Positions 1-6,801 of a stretch of 7,378 bases of DNA are shown here, in pieces. Numbering within the stretch: the first letter of the stretch is position 1; every line of letters begins with the position of its first letter. The translations under genes were made by a program, and so were the position numbers. The notes below the pieces were generated by a model that was not told where the DNA came from, did not search any database, and worked only from the letters and a program-made list of their open reading frames with translations. The stretch spans positions 1-7,378 of the forward strand of contig JAHDCA010000041.1 in assembly GCA_020630115.1 (NCBI GenBank), given 5' to 3'. The DNA comes from Candidatus Dojkabacteria bacterium. GTDB lineage: Bacteria; Patescibacteriota; Dojkabacteria; SC72; JAHDCA01.

Positions 1-87
1 GATCGAGAAATTCAGTGTCTCGGATCTGTTTTCAACAATTGCAGATTTAACTGCTGCTGCACTTGATTGTCTACCTATCTTCGCCAT
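1..87 (-). CDS. Partial gene downstream of pilN, possibly PilO-like (N-terminus only)
   Basis: An ATG at 87-85 opens a frame of 29 codons that runs off the left edge without a stop. The visible peptide begins MAKIGRQSSAAAVKSAIVEN and contains no membrane segment or known motif yet. It overlaps the last 17 bases of the pilN-like gene in another frame, which suggests translational coupling. There is no clear SD sequence; the ATG sits in GTAGAAAATGGCG. In type IV pilus loci pilN is normally followed by pilO, an inner-membrane protein with a short cytoplasmic N-terminus before its single helix. A basic, Ala-rich lead of this length would fit, but that is inference from position only. Confidence 0.5.
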   Translation of the reverse strand, partial: MAKIGRQSSAAAVKSAIVENRSETLNFSI

Positions 88-631
88 TTTCTACAAGTTC
101 AAAAGTTATTGAGAAATTTGTCTCTGTTGAGTTTGATGTTTTAGAGAGTGACTTTCTAACATTTGTGTACCTAGGGTTGTTCTGAATCTGCTTTTCATAC
201 TCGGTTAGTTGAGCAATATCTGTAGCTGAAAATGTCAGACTGATCTTATCATCATTAAAAGAATATCTTTTTAGATTAAGATTGTTAGGTATTGTGTCAA
301 AGACAGAGCTGATCTCTAATGAGTTCAATTCTTGAACTTCTGCAAGTGAGGAGATATCGACGACTATCTCATCAAGAAGTGTGTACTCTGCAACCTCTTG
401 TTGAAAGGTGTCATTTTGAATCCACTTTACCTTTTCATCAATTGCCTCAGTTAGATCGTTATTCTGTCTATCATATACAAAACGCATAAAAAAGACTACT
501 AACACTAATAACTCAATTGAGATTAATATAACTCTACCAAATGTGAAAACCCAAGAATAAGCCTTAGTCCAGATATCTTCTGGTTCATTCACAGGTTCAA
601 GCAGATTTATTGATGTGGGGACTTTTCCCAT
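71..631 (-). CDS. pilN: PilN-like type IV pilus inner-membrane assembly protein
   Basis: This 186-residue protein has the PilN architecture. A short cytoplasmic N-terminus carries the motif INLLEP (residues 8-13), the family signature by which PilN binds PilM. One membrane helix follows at about 32-54, then a charged, probably coiled-coil stretch at about 55-105. The C-terminal alpha/beta domain (about 106-182) has the pattern expected of the periplasmic ferredoxin-like fold, ending in FSITFELV. In the family, PilN pairs with PilO to form the alignment complex linking the cytoplasmic PilM ring to the pilus machinery. The length matches usual PilN (about 180-200). No pilM lies directly upstream; a methyltransferase gene does. 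The ATG at 631 has no SD sequence but sits 5 bases after a -10-like box, so the transcript may be leaderless. The next gene overlaps its 3' end by 17 bases. The family call rests on motif and topology, as overall sequence conservation in PilN is low. Confidence 0.75.
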   Translation of the reverse strand: MGKVPTSINLLEPVNEPEDIWTKAYSWVFTFGRVILISIELLVLVVFFMRFVYDRQNNDLTEAIDEKVKWIQNDTFQQEVAEYTLLDEIVVDISSLAEVQELNSLEISSVFDTIPNNLNLKRYSFNDDKISLTFSATDIAQLTEYEKQIQNNPRYTNVRKSLSKTSNSTETNFSITFELVENGEDR

Positions 632-636
632 ATGTC

Positions 637-665
637 AGTATAGCAGTTAAAAATATCCCTGAGAA
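637..665 (-). promoter_or_regulatory. Putative sigma70 promoter of pilN
   Basis: Read on the minus strand, a TATACT -10 box (642-637) lies 17 bases after a TTCTCA -35-like hexamer (665-660, 4 of 6 consensus matches). Only five bases (GACAT) separate the -10 box from the pilN ATG, so the predicted transcription start falls on or next to the A of the start codon. No SD sequence is present. Predicted by eye from hexamer match and spacing. Confidence 0.45.
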
Positions 666-688
666 TTATTAACTGCCAACTATTAACT
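643..688. repeat. AGTTAA repeat cluster over the pilN promoter
   Basis: An 8-base perfect inverted repeat, GCAGTTAA at 643-650 and TTAACTGC at 669-676, brackets the -35 element of the putative pilN promoter. Its proximal arm directly adjoins the -10 box. A further copy of the core (TATTAACT at 681-688) repeats that at 667-674 with a 14-base period. The 18-base loop and absence of a T-run argue against an intrinsic terminator for the upstream methyltransferase gene. Clustered half-sites over a promoter suggest an operator, but no regulator is identified. Confidence 0.4.
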
Positions 689-712
689 TTTGTAATAAGA
701 GATGTTCGTTTG

Positions 713-1654
713 TTAAACCCTAAAGTCCCAAACGTTCTTATCTTTTTTGAATTTGTTCTTACAATCCTTGTTGGTACAAGTAGCTAGGTTCTTTGTGAAC
801 TTTAGTTCAGACTTACATACCGGACAAACAAGTATTGATTCAAACTCTTCGTTGTTAAGAACATTTTTATTAAAACCATCATTTCTAAGTATCATAAATC
901 TGCTTGGGGCGATTGGAATTAGTCTAAATACCTCTTGTACAACCTTTTCTGTAAATATTAAGATCTGACTTGGAATATATCTCTTTAGAAAAGGAATTCG
1001 GAAGAAAGATGCATCACGACTTGATAGTAGTTTGAACCTGTGTTGCTTAAAGAATCTTTTGACTAATCTTACAGGAAAATTAAGAAATGTTACATTTTCA
1101 CTCGATTGAGAACCTTCATGATTACCAGCAGTAGGTTGCTGATACTTTGTGTTTCTGAAAAATGATTTGTTAAAGTGAATTAGGTTTCTCAATACCGCTT
1201 TGATGTGAAATTTGTTCGAGAATTCTTGAATGTGAAAACCACCAGTTGCATTGATCCTAGCAAGTTCCTTAAAATATACTCCTGGTTGGTCTAGATGGTG
1301 AAGAACCCTAACCATTAGTGATAGATCAAATGAATTGTCCTTAAATGGTAATTTGTAAACATTTGCAGCAATCAGCTTTATATCAGGATACTGCTTTATC
1401 AAGAATGAGTGATTCTTCTGAAGAGTCTTTAATGAATAATCAACAATTACTTGTTCAGAGGTATTTCCCTTAAAATGCTTAATGTTTCTACCAAAAGAGC
1501 CACCGAGATCAACAACCCTCTTGAACTTCATGTTCTTGGGTAATTTATTCATTAATCTTGAAACTGCATAGTCCTCTGCTTCTTGTTCGTACTTTCGATT
1601 ATCCCAATAAGTTGAGTAATCATAATTATGTTCATCGTAGTTTGAAATTTTCAT
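713..1654 (-). CDS. Class I SAM-dependent methyltransferase with C-terminal Trm112-like zinc ribbon
   Basis: This 313-residue protein has a Rossmann-type methyltransferase core resembling the Methyltransf_11 family. The SAM-binding motif I is VVDLGGSFGR (residues 47-56), an acidic residue follows strand 2 (D72 in IVDYS), and FDLSLMVRVLHHL (109-121) is the typical motif after LPFKDNSFD. A basic, aromatic-rich middle region (about 145-260) follows. The C-terminus (274-313) is a Trm112-like zinc ribbon with C277-x2-C280 and C293-x4-C298. The substrate cannot be told; relatives methylate small molecules, lipids/quinones, sugars, RNA or proteins. The gene starts 7 bases after the dnaG stop and is followed by an 81-base gap before pilN. 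The ATG has no SD sequence but lies 6 bases after a perfect TATAAT. It is unrelated in function to its replication and pilus neighbours as far as can be seen. Confidence 0.8.
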   Translation of the reverse strand: MKISNYDEHNYDYSTYWDNRKYEQEAEDYAVSRLMNKLPKNMKFKRVVDLGGSFGRNIKHFKGNTSEQVIVDYSLKTLQKNHSFLIKQYPDIKLIAANVYKLPFKDNSFDLSLMVRVLHHLDQPGVYFKELARINATGGFHIQEFSNKFHIKAVLRNLIHFNKSFFRNTKYQQPTAGNHEGSQSSENVTFLNFPVRLVKRFFKQHRFKLLSSRDASFFRIPFLKRYIPSQILIFTEKVVQEVFRLIPIAPSRFMILRNDGFNKNVLNNEEFESILVCPVCKSELKFTKNLATCTNKDCKNKFKKDKNVWDFRV

Positions 1655-1660
1655 ATGTTG

Positions 1661-1690
1661 ATTATACTAAGTTTTTCTGCTTTATGACTA
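1661..1690 (-). promoter_or_regulatory. Putative promoter of the methyltransferase gene inside the end of dnaG
   Basis: A perfect TATAAT (1666-1661, minus strand) overlaps the dnaG TAA stop codon and ends six bases before the methyltransferase ATG. A weak -35-like TAGTCA lies 18 bases upstream (1690-1685; 4 of 6 matches to consensus). As with pilN, the predicted start of transcription coincides with the start codon, implying a leaderless mRNA. A TATAAT can arise by chance in AT-rich DNA, so confidence is moderate. Confidence 0.4.
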
Positions 1691-3386
1691 GTTGCATTCT
1701 TTCAAGAGCTAATTCTTCAGCTTTTGAATCATCTCCTTTAGCTTTAGCAATTCTCTCCTGTTTAGAAAATTCTGCGACTTTATTAGAATAGAAATTGTTT
1801 TGTACATTTAGATATAGCTTTGCTAATGTCTTTTCTAGTTCAATCCATTCGAGTTCAGGGTAATTATCAAAATGCATAACCAAAGTCTGGATATATTTAA
1901 ATTGTTTTTCAGTTAATGAACTTTCAAGCTCTTCAATCTTAAACTTTTTATTATTGCCCAATATACTGATCAATTCAGCTCTGTTTTTATCAAAGAATTT
2001 CAAGTCTAAAGTCTCAAAAAATTTCATATAGTCATTTTTCAAACAATAAAGTATTAACTGGTCACTTGGAGAGTTTGGTCTCCAGGTTTTCTTATGGTTG
2101 TTATTGTGGCTCACCGTTGTTCTTTGGCTTTGGTAGTGATCATTGGTAGCACCTTGGTTTTTGATATCAAAATCAGTCATTTCCTTAAATTTCTTTATAT
2201 AGAAATTTTTGGTTTGACCTGCAGGTACTTTATCAAGTAAAGCTGTCGTAAACTTAATAATTTTTTGCTGATCAAACAGCTTCCCAATATCCAAATCTTC
2301 AATATATCTTGAGATTATAAAAGTGAAAGCATCAGTATTAGGTTTTATAACTTCCTCAAGTAGTGCAGGGGAGCTTTTAACTAGCTCATCAATATCTTTG
2401 TACGGATCAGGTAATTGGGCTGTGTAACTGTTTAGCCCAAGTTCTGAGCTAAGTTCGAATCCTCTTTGAAGAGCTTGGTAACCAGCATTGTCATTGTCAA
2501 ACATAAAAAGAATATTGTTTGTATACCTTGAGATCATTTTTAACTGTGAAGAAGTAAGTCCAGTCCCAAGTGGTGCAACTGTGTTTGTATAACCTGCCAT
2601 GTGCGCGGCTATAACATCTGTCTGGCCTTCAACTATAATGCAAAGGTCATCTTTCCTTAAACTAGCTTTGGCCTGGTAGAAACCGTACAGGAGATCTCTC
2701 TTTTTAAAGATAGGTGTTTCAGGGGTGTTTAGGTACTTTGGCCCAAATTCATTTTTTGGCATCTGTCTTCCTGAGAAACCAACAATCTTTCCATATGAAT
2801 TATGGATAGGGAAGATAATTCTGTCATTAAATTTACTTCTAGTACTGGAATTTTTACTTACTGATAATCCGACTTTGATTTGATCTCTATAGGGGACTTT
2901 TTGTCTTCTTAAAAGGAGTTCGCTAAGATCAGATCTTTTGGGTGCATATCCAATCTCAAATTTATCAATGAAAGCTTTCGGGATCTTTCTTTGCTCTATC
3001 AGATAATCTTTTGCTGGATCGGATTTCTCTAAAGAATGTACAAAGTATTTTTGCGCAAGATCATTTACCTTGTATAAATAATCAAATTTACTAACTTTCT
3101 TCTTGATATCAACACCAACCTCTTGAGCAAGCTTATCTAATGCTTGAGGGAAGTCAATCTTCTCAACTTCTTGAATAAATGAGAAGATATCGCCTGATTT
3201 ACCACATCCAAAGCACTTATAAATCTGTATGTCAGGACTCACATTGAAAGAAGGTGTTTTCTCATTATGAAAAGGGCAAAGACCAGAGTAATTCTTACCT
3301 GTCTTTTTTAGCTTAACGTACTTTTCGACGACTGAAACAATGTCCTGAAGGGACTTAACTTTCTCAATTGCTGCTCTGCTCTCCAT
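1662..3386 (-). CDS. dnaG: DNA primase DnaG
   Basis: DnaG synthesises the short RNA primers that start leading- and lagging-strand DNA synthesis, working with the replicative helicase. The 574-residue protein shows the full domain order. The N-terminal CHC2 zinc finger has C37, H40, C58 and C61 (CPFH and CFGC), with the conserved EKTPSF after the first pair. The catalytic core N-terminal domain includes RIIFPIHNSYGKIVGFSGR (189-207). The Toprim domain has the metal-binding acids E253 and D257 in EGQTDVI and D297/D299 in FDNDNAG, then KDIDEL (330-335). A polar linker (about 410-440) leads to a helical C-terminal region (about 441-574) expected to contact the helicase. The Toprim motif is EGQTD rather than the textbook EGYMD, a tolerated variation. 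The start gives the usual MESxxxIEKVKSLQDIVSVV opening. It lies inside the end of the rodZ-like gene (23-base overlap) with no obvious SD sequence, so translation is probably coupled. Confidence 0.97.
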   Translation of the reverse strand: MESRAAIEKVKSLQDIVSVVEKYVKLKKTGKNYSGLCPFHNEKTPSFNVSPDIQIYKCFGCGKSGDIFSFIQEVEKIDFPQALDKLAQEVGVDIKKKVSKFDYLYKVNDLAQKYFVHSLEKSDPAKDYLIEQRKIPKAFIDKFEIGYAPKRSDLSELLLRRQKVPYRDQIKVGLSVSKNSSTRSKFNDRIIFPIHNSYGKIVGFSGRQMPKNEFGPKYLNTPETPIFKKRDLLYGFYQAKASLRKDDLCIIVEGQTDVIAAHMAGYTNTVAPLGTGLTSSQLKMISRYTNNILFMFDNDNAGYQALQRGFELSSELGLNSYTAQLPDPYKDIDELVKSSPALLEEVIKPNTDAFTFIISRYIEDLDIGKLFDQQKIIKFTTALLDKVPAGQTKNFYIKKFKEMTDFDIKNQGATNDHYQSQRTTVSHNNNHKKTWRPNSPSDQLILYCLKNDYMKFFETLDLKFFDKNRAELISILGNNKKFKIEELESSLTEKQFKYIQTLVMHFDNYPELEWIELEKTLAKLYLNVQNNFYSNKVAEFSKQERIAKAKGDDSKAEELALERMQLVIKQKNLV

Positions 3387-4350
3387 CTTGGCATGTTAAC
3401 ACACTTTCGTTAACTTCACACACAAGTACAAGTTCTTGAGTAACTGTATCCCGAATTAATTGAAACTCTTGCTCGTCGATTGTGGCACTCAAGGAGTTTA
3501 ATGTATCAGAAGTTATCCTAAGGGAGTTTTTAAAGCTAAAATCAACTATATCACCAACTATTAAAGTTTCAGTATCTAGTTTCTCTTCATCAGCAACTAT
3601 CTCGATAGTCGAATCAAGAAGTAGTTCTACATTACCACTGAATTGCGTGTTTTCATCAATTGAAGGTTCTATGACCTCTGGCTCTTCTTCAATTGGTTGG
3701 TAGAAGATAGTAAATATCTCTTGAGTAGAGTTAACCGAGTTGCTCTGTTTAGAAGCTTTAATCATGATCCTGTTCTCACCAGGAGTTAGCTGAAGTCTAG
3801 AGTTGAAAGTGTTTGTTTCGCTTAGTTCAAGTTGAACATTTTTGATTGTTACTATTGAATTATCATCTGTCTTACCAGCAATTGTGATTATGTCTGAGTT
3901 AACTGTCGATCTATCAGTTGGAGCATTTGTAATCTCAAGTAATGGGGGACTATAAAATGCTGATATCTGGATATAGAGAAAATATCCGATGACACTAAGT
4001 AGTAAAATACTTGCCAAACCGATTAGGTATCTAGGTGCTACTAAATTCTTCCAGTTGAATTTCTCTTTACGTTTGATTTGTTGGTAGTCACCTTGGGTAT
4101 TAACTTCTTGGGTTGGGTTGTTTGTGCTTCTTCTATAGATTGCAAGAACTCGGTCTGTCTTAAGGCCTAAATACTGAGCATAAATTTTCAAATATCCTGT
4201 TAGAAATACTTGGTTGTCAAATTGTGAAAGTCTGTCAGCCTCAATTTCTTCGATAATTTCTTTTTTGAGTTTTGTATGTGAAATAACATCTTCAATAGTT
4301 ACGCCAAGGTATTCTCTACGATCCCTTAGGATTGTACCTACAGTTAGCAT
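3364..4350 (-). CDS. rodZ: RodZ-like membrane protein: HTH domain, one TM helix, Ig-like and DUF4115-like extracytoplasmic domains
   Basis: From the chosen ATG at 4350 the product is 328 residues. Residues about 3-74 form a RodZ-type (HTH_25) helix-turn-helix: TVGTILRDRREYLGVTIEDV followed by TKLKKEIIEEIEADR and the family pattern FLTGYLKIYAQYLGL. A basic juxtamembrane stretch precedes one helix at about 108-129. Outside the membrane there is a beta-rich Ig-like domain (about 137-218), a Glu-rich linker (about 220-235), and a domain resembling the RodZ C-terminal DUF4115 (about 238-305). RodZ links the MreB cytoskeleton to the wall-elongation machinery; whether this organism has MreB is not visible. 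An upstream in-frame ATG at 4380 would add ten residues, but 4350 has a good SD sequence (GAAGGT, 6-base spacing) and matches where RodZ proteins begin. The gene lies just after ftsK and overlaps dnaG. The tail carries two cysteines nine residues apart. Confidence 0.82.
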   Translation of the reverse strand: MLTVGTILRDRREYLGVTIEDVISHTKLKKEIIEEIEADRLSQFDNQVFLTGYLKIYAQYLGLKTDRVLAIYRRSTNNPTQEVNTQGDYQQIKRKEKFNWKNLVAPRYLIGLASILLLSVIGYFLYIQISAFYSPPLLEITNAPTDRSTVNSDIITIAGKTDDNSIVTIKNVQLELSETNTFNSRLQLTPGENRIMIKASKQSNSVNSTQEIFTIFYQPIEEEPEVIEPSIDENTQFSGNVELLLDSTIEIVADEEKLDTETLIVGDIVDFSFKNSLRITSDTLNSLSATIDEQEFQLIRDTVTQELVLVCEVNESVLTCQDGEQSSN

Positions 4351-4356
4351 ATTTTT

Positions 4357-4362
4357 ACCTTC
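4357..4362 (-). promoter_or_regulatory. Shine-Dalgarno site that fixes the rodZ-like start
   Basis: GAAGGT on the minus strand lies 6 bases (AAAAAT) before the ATG at 4350. It is the clearest SD sequence in the window. The alternative ATG at 4380 has no SD, so this site decides the start choice. Confidence 0.7.
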
Positions 4363-4385
4363 GTAAAGATTTCCACTCATTACAA

Positions 4386-6731
4386 TTATTCAAAATCATC
4401 TGAATTATATTGTTCTTCCTCCCTTACTTCACCAGTTGCCTGTGATAGTGAGGTGATTAGAACTTTTCTTGGCTTACTTCCTTCTGATGGACCAATCACA
4501 CCTGATTCTTCCATCTCGTCAATTAATCTAGCCGCTCTATTGTACCCTATACTTAATTTCCTTTGCAAAAATGATGCGGATGCTTTACCAGCATTGAATA
4601 CAACTTCTATTGCTTCATTAAAGAGAGCGTCATTTGAACCATTTGAAGAAGCACCAGATTCACTTCCTTCCTCTTCTTTTGTACTTGTGACTTCATCACT
4701 ATATAGGGTTACTCCTTGTGCTTGCTCTTTTAAGAACGTTACAACATTCTCCGAGTCATTAGTAGAAGTGAATGCCCCTTGAACACGAAGTGGCTTTAAC
4801 ATCTCAGGTGCCTTGTAAAGCATGTCTCCATTACCAATTAAACTCTGCGCACCTGTTTGGTCAATGATAACTTTTGAGTCTATCCCTGAGGATACACTAA
4901 ATGCGATTCTGCTAGGTACATTAGCTTTAATTATACCTGTGATAACATCTGCAGAAGGTCTCTGAGTAGCTAGGATCATGTGGATACCAACAGCTCTAGC
5001 CATCTGTGTTAATCTTTGAATCTTACTCTCCACATCATTACCAGTTGAAAGCATTAGGTCAGCCATCTCATCTATTACAATAACTATGTATGGCATGGCG
5101 TTGTATCCCATTCTCTCATTGTACTCAGCTAATTTCTTAGCGCCTAATTGTTTAAGCATTCGATATCTTCTAAGCATCTCTTCTACTGCCCATTGTAAAG
5201 CGTTTACAACTAATTCCATATCAGTAATTGGAGGTGTTAGAAGGTGAGGGATGTCATTATAAGGTGCTAACTCAACCATCTTAGGGTCAACCAGGATAAG
5301 CTTAAGTTCATCTGGTGATTTAGTCATTAAAAGTCCTGATAGGATGGAGTTGATACCTACGGATTTACCAGTACCTGTTGCACCGGCTACAAGTAGGTGA
5401 GGTGCCTTTGCAAGATCTTTTATGATCGGCTTACCTGCGACGTTTCGTCCAAGTATCAATGGTAATTCTGGTTTTTTATCAGCCTTTCTAAGTTCATTCA
5501 TCATATCTTTGATATAAACGAAGTTCGGTGTTGGATTTGGTATCTCAATCCCCACAAGTGAAGTGCCTGGGATAGGCGCCTCGATACGTACGTTATTATC
5601 AGCGGTAGCAAGGGCCAAGGCGATATCACTCTCAAGGTTTTTAATCTTTGAGACTTTAGTACCGATTCTTATGCCTAAAGCATACTGAACTACTGTAGGT
5701 CCGATAGACACCTTTTTAACTTCACTCTCGATTCCAAAACTCTCAAGAGTCTCTTCAATGATTCCAGCGTTTTTCTTATGTAATTCCTCGTCCTGTGGTG
5801 TAAAGACTGGGTCAGCTAATAATGATAGAGGAGGGTACTTCCAATCCGGGAATTGTGGGATCGAAGGATCTGATCCCTTATCTAACTCACTACCTAAGCT
5901 AGCTGCTTCATCCTCTGGATTAGTATCTTTAGAGATTTGCTCAATCTCACTTGTTATATCATCAGAAATCTCACCATTTGAGCTATTGTCCTCAAAAGCG
6001 AGTGGATCTTTATTGATGTTGATAGGGGATTCATCAATTTCCTGGTCAGCATTATTTGAGCCTCTTGAGATCTTGAACCTATCCAAGAAACTTTTCCGGG
6101 ATTTACTCTCCAATACTTCTGATTCTTTTATTACTTCTGCTTTAACATCTCCATCAACATTTACCGAATTATCCTCGTATTTAACTTTGCCACCAGAGCT
6201 TTTATCCGACTTGCTATTTGGGAGGATTGAAAGTATAGAGTCAACCATTGCTTTTAAAGTGACATTCGAGAGTAATGAGAAACTGACCATACCCAGGAGA
6301 ATTAATAATAAGAATTCGATGAACTTACCTAATGCATCAGCAAAAGTATTATGAAGTGAATATCCTAGAGACCCACCATAATCCGAGTAATCCAATGCAA
6401 GATTGAGAGTCTGAGTTGGTACAAAGAAGGTTAGTAGTATTGATGATATCAGTGAGGCTATTATGGCTCCAGCTAATACTTTGTTAGAGTCTACATATTC
6501 GTTATCCAGAAATGCTCTTAATGAGAGTAAGATGATAAGTGAGCCCCAAACTATTGAAGAATATCCGAGTAACTCTGTTATCCTAAGAAATATTACTTCG
6601 TCAAAGAATGGTGCGAGTAGTACTGAAACACCTATAATCAGGGCAAGTAATCCAATGAACATTTTTACCTCTTCGTGTCGAAACGATAGTCCTGCCGATT
6701 TCTTCTTAGGTTTTCGTCCTCTTTTAGCCAT
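4386..6731 (-). CDS. ftsK: FtsK/SpoIIIE DNA translocase
   Basis: This 781-residue protein is a full-length FtsK: a hexameric, septum-anchored ATPase that pumps DNA and helps resolve chromosomes before division. After a basic N-terminus (RGRKPKKK, residues 4-11) there are four membrane helices at about 24-43, 52-73, 83-104 and 136-155. A long acidic, Ser/Asn-rich linker (about 170-295) is followed by the alpha domain (about 315-400). The RecA-like motor has Walker A GATGTGKS (450-457), VDPKMVELAPY (481-491), Walker B IVIVIDEMADLM (549-560) and ATQRPSADVITG (588-599). The C-terminal winged-helix gamma domain (about 700-762), with LQRKLSIGYNRAARLIDEMEE, is the part that reads orientation sequences in the family. 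The start at 6731 keeps the basic cytoplasmic lead typical of FtsK. It has no SD and abuts a 34-bp palindrome, while an in-frame ATG at 6662 has an SD-like GAGGT. The rodZ-like gene follows at once, so this is probably the operon's first gene. Confidence 0.96.
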   Translation of the reverse strand: MAKRGRKPKKKSAGLSFRHEEVKMFIGLLALIIGVSVLLAPFFDEVIFLRITELLGYSSIVWGSLIILLSLRAFLDNEYVDSNKVLAGAIIASLISSILLTFFVPTQTLNLALDYSDYGGSLGYSLHNTFADALGKFIEFLLLILLGMVSFSLLSNVTLKAMVDSILSILPNSKSDKSSGGKVKYEDNSVNVDGDVKAEVIKESEVLESKSRKSFLDRFKISRGSNNADQEIDESPININKDPLAFEDNSSNGEISDDITSEIEQISKDTNPEDEAASLGSELDKGSDPSIPQFPDWKYPPLSLLADPVFTPQDEELHKKNAGIIEETLESFGIESEVKKVSIGPTVVQYALGIRIGTKVSKIKNLESDIALALATADNNVRIEAPIPGTSLVGIEIPNPTPNFVYIKDMMNELRKADKKPELPLILGRNVAGKPIIKDLAKAPHLLVAGATGTGKSVGINSILSGLLMTKSPDELKLILVDPKMVELAPYNDIPHLLTPPITDMELVVNALQWAVEEMLRRYRMLKQLGAKKLAEYNERMGYNAMPYIVIVIDEMADLMLSTGNDVESKIQRLTQMARAVGIHMILATQRPSADVITGIIKANVPSRIAFSVSSGIDSKVIIDQTGAQSLIGNGDMLYKAPEMLKPLRVQGAFTSTNDSENVVTFLKEQAQGVTLYSDEVTSTKEEEGSESGASSNGSNDALFNEAIEVVFNAGKASASFLQRKLSIGYNRAARLIDEMEESGVIGPSEGSKPRKVLITSLSQATGEVREEEQYNSDDFE

Positions 6732-6763
6732 AATGATAAAGCTTATATAAGCTTTATCATTAT
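6730..6763. repeat. Perfect 34-bp palindrome at the ftsK start codon
   Basis: Positions 6730-6746 and 6747-6763 are exact reverse complements with no unpaired centre. The core is AAGCTT-ATAT-AAGCTT, flanked by ATAATGATA / TATCATTAT. On the minus strand the palindrome runs from within the putative TATAAT -10 box to the first two bases of the ftsK ATG. It could be a repressor operator, an mRNA hairpin that hides the ftsK start codon if transcription begins upstream, or both. There is no T-run fitting an intrinsic terminator in a useful orientation. Confidence 0.85.
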
Positions 6764-6787
6764 ATAGAGTAATTTTGTGCTTTGGAA
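6759..6787 (-). promoter_or_regulatory. Putative sigma70 promoter of the ftsK operon
   Basis: On the minus strand a perfect TATAAT (6764-6759) follows a weak -35-like TTCCAA (6787-6782, 3 of 6 matches) at 17 bases. Transcription would start near 6752, giving a leader of about 20 bases made almost wholly of one half of the palindrome. The -10 box overlaps the palindrome's edge, the arrangement expected of an operator that blocks RNA polymerase. Confidence 0.45.
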
Positions 6788-6801
6788 GTTGGTTTACGAA
6801 A

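Noticed and set aside
253..299. Concern that the primase Toprim motif EGQTD (DnaG residues 253-257; coordinates here are residue numbers) marks an inactive enzyme
   Set aside because: The metal-binding acids E253, D297 and D299 and the zinc finger are all intact; the middle residues of this motif vary among functional primases.
632..712. An intrinsic terminator after the methyltransferase gene
   Set aside because: The inverted repeat in the gap has an 18-base loop, AT-rich 8-base arms and no T-run after it, and it overlays a promoter-like sequence, so an operator fits better.
4351..4380. The ATG at 4380 as the start of the rodZ-like gene
   Set aside because: It has no SD sequence and adds ten residues before the point where RodZ-type HTH domains begin; the ATG at 4350 has GAAGGT at ideal spacing.
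5758..6354. A 198-codon Ser-rich open frame on the plus strand opposite ftsK
   Set aside because: It lies antisense to the transmembrane and linker regions of ftsK, has low-complexity Ser/Leu-rich composition expected from the mirrored linker, and has no SD, promoter or recognisable motif.
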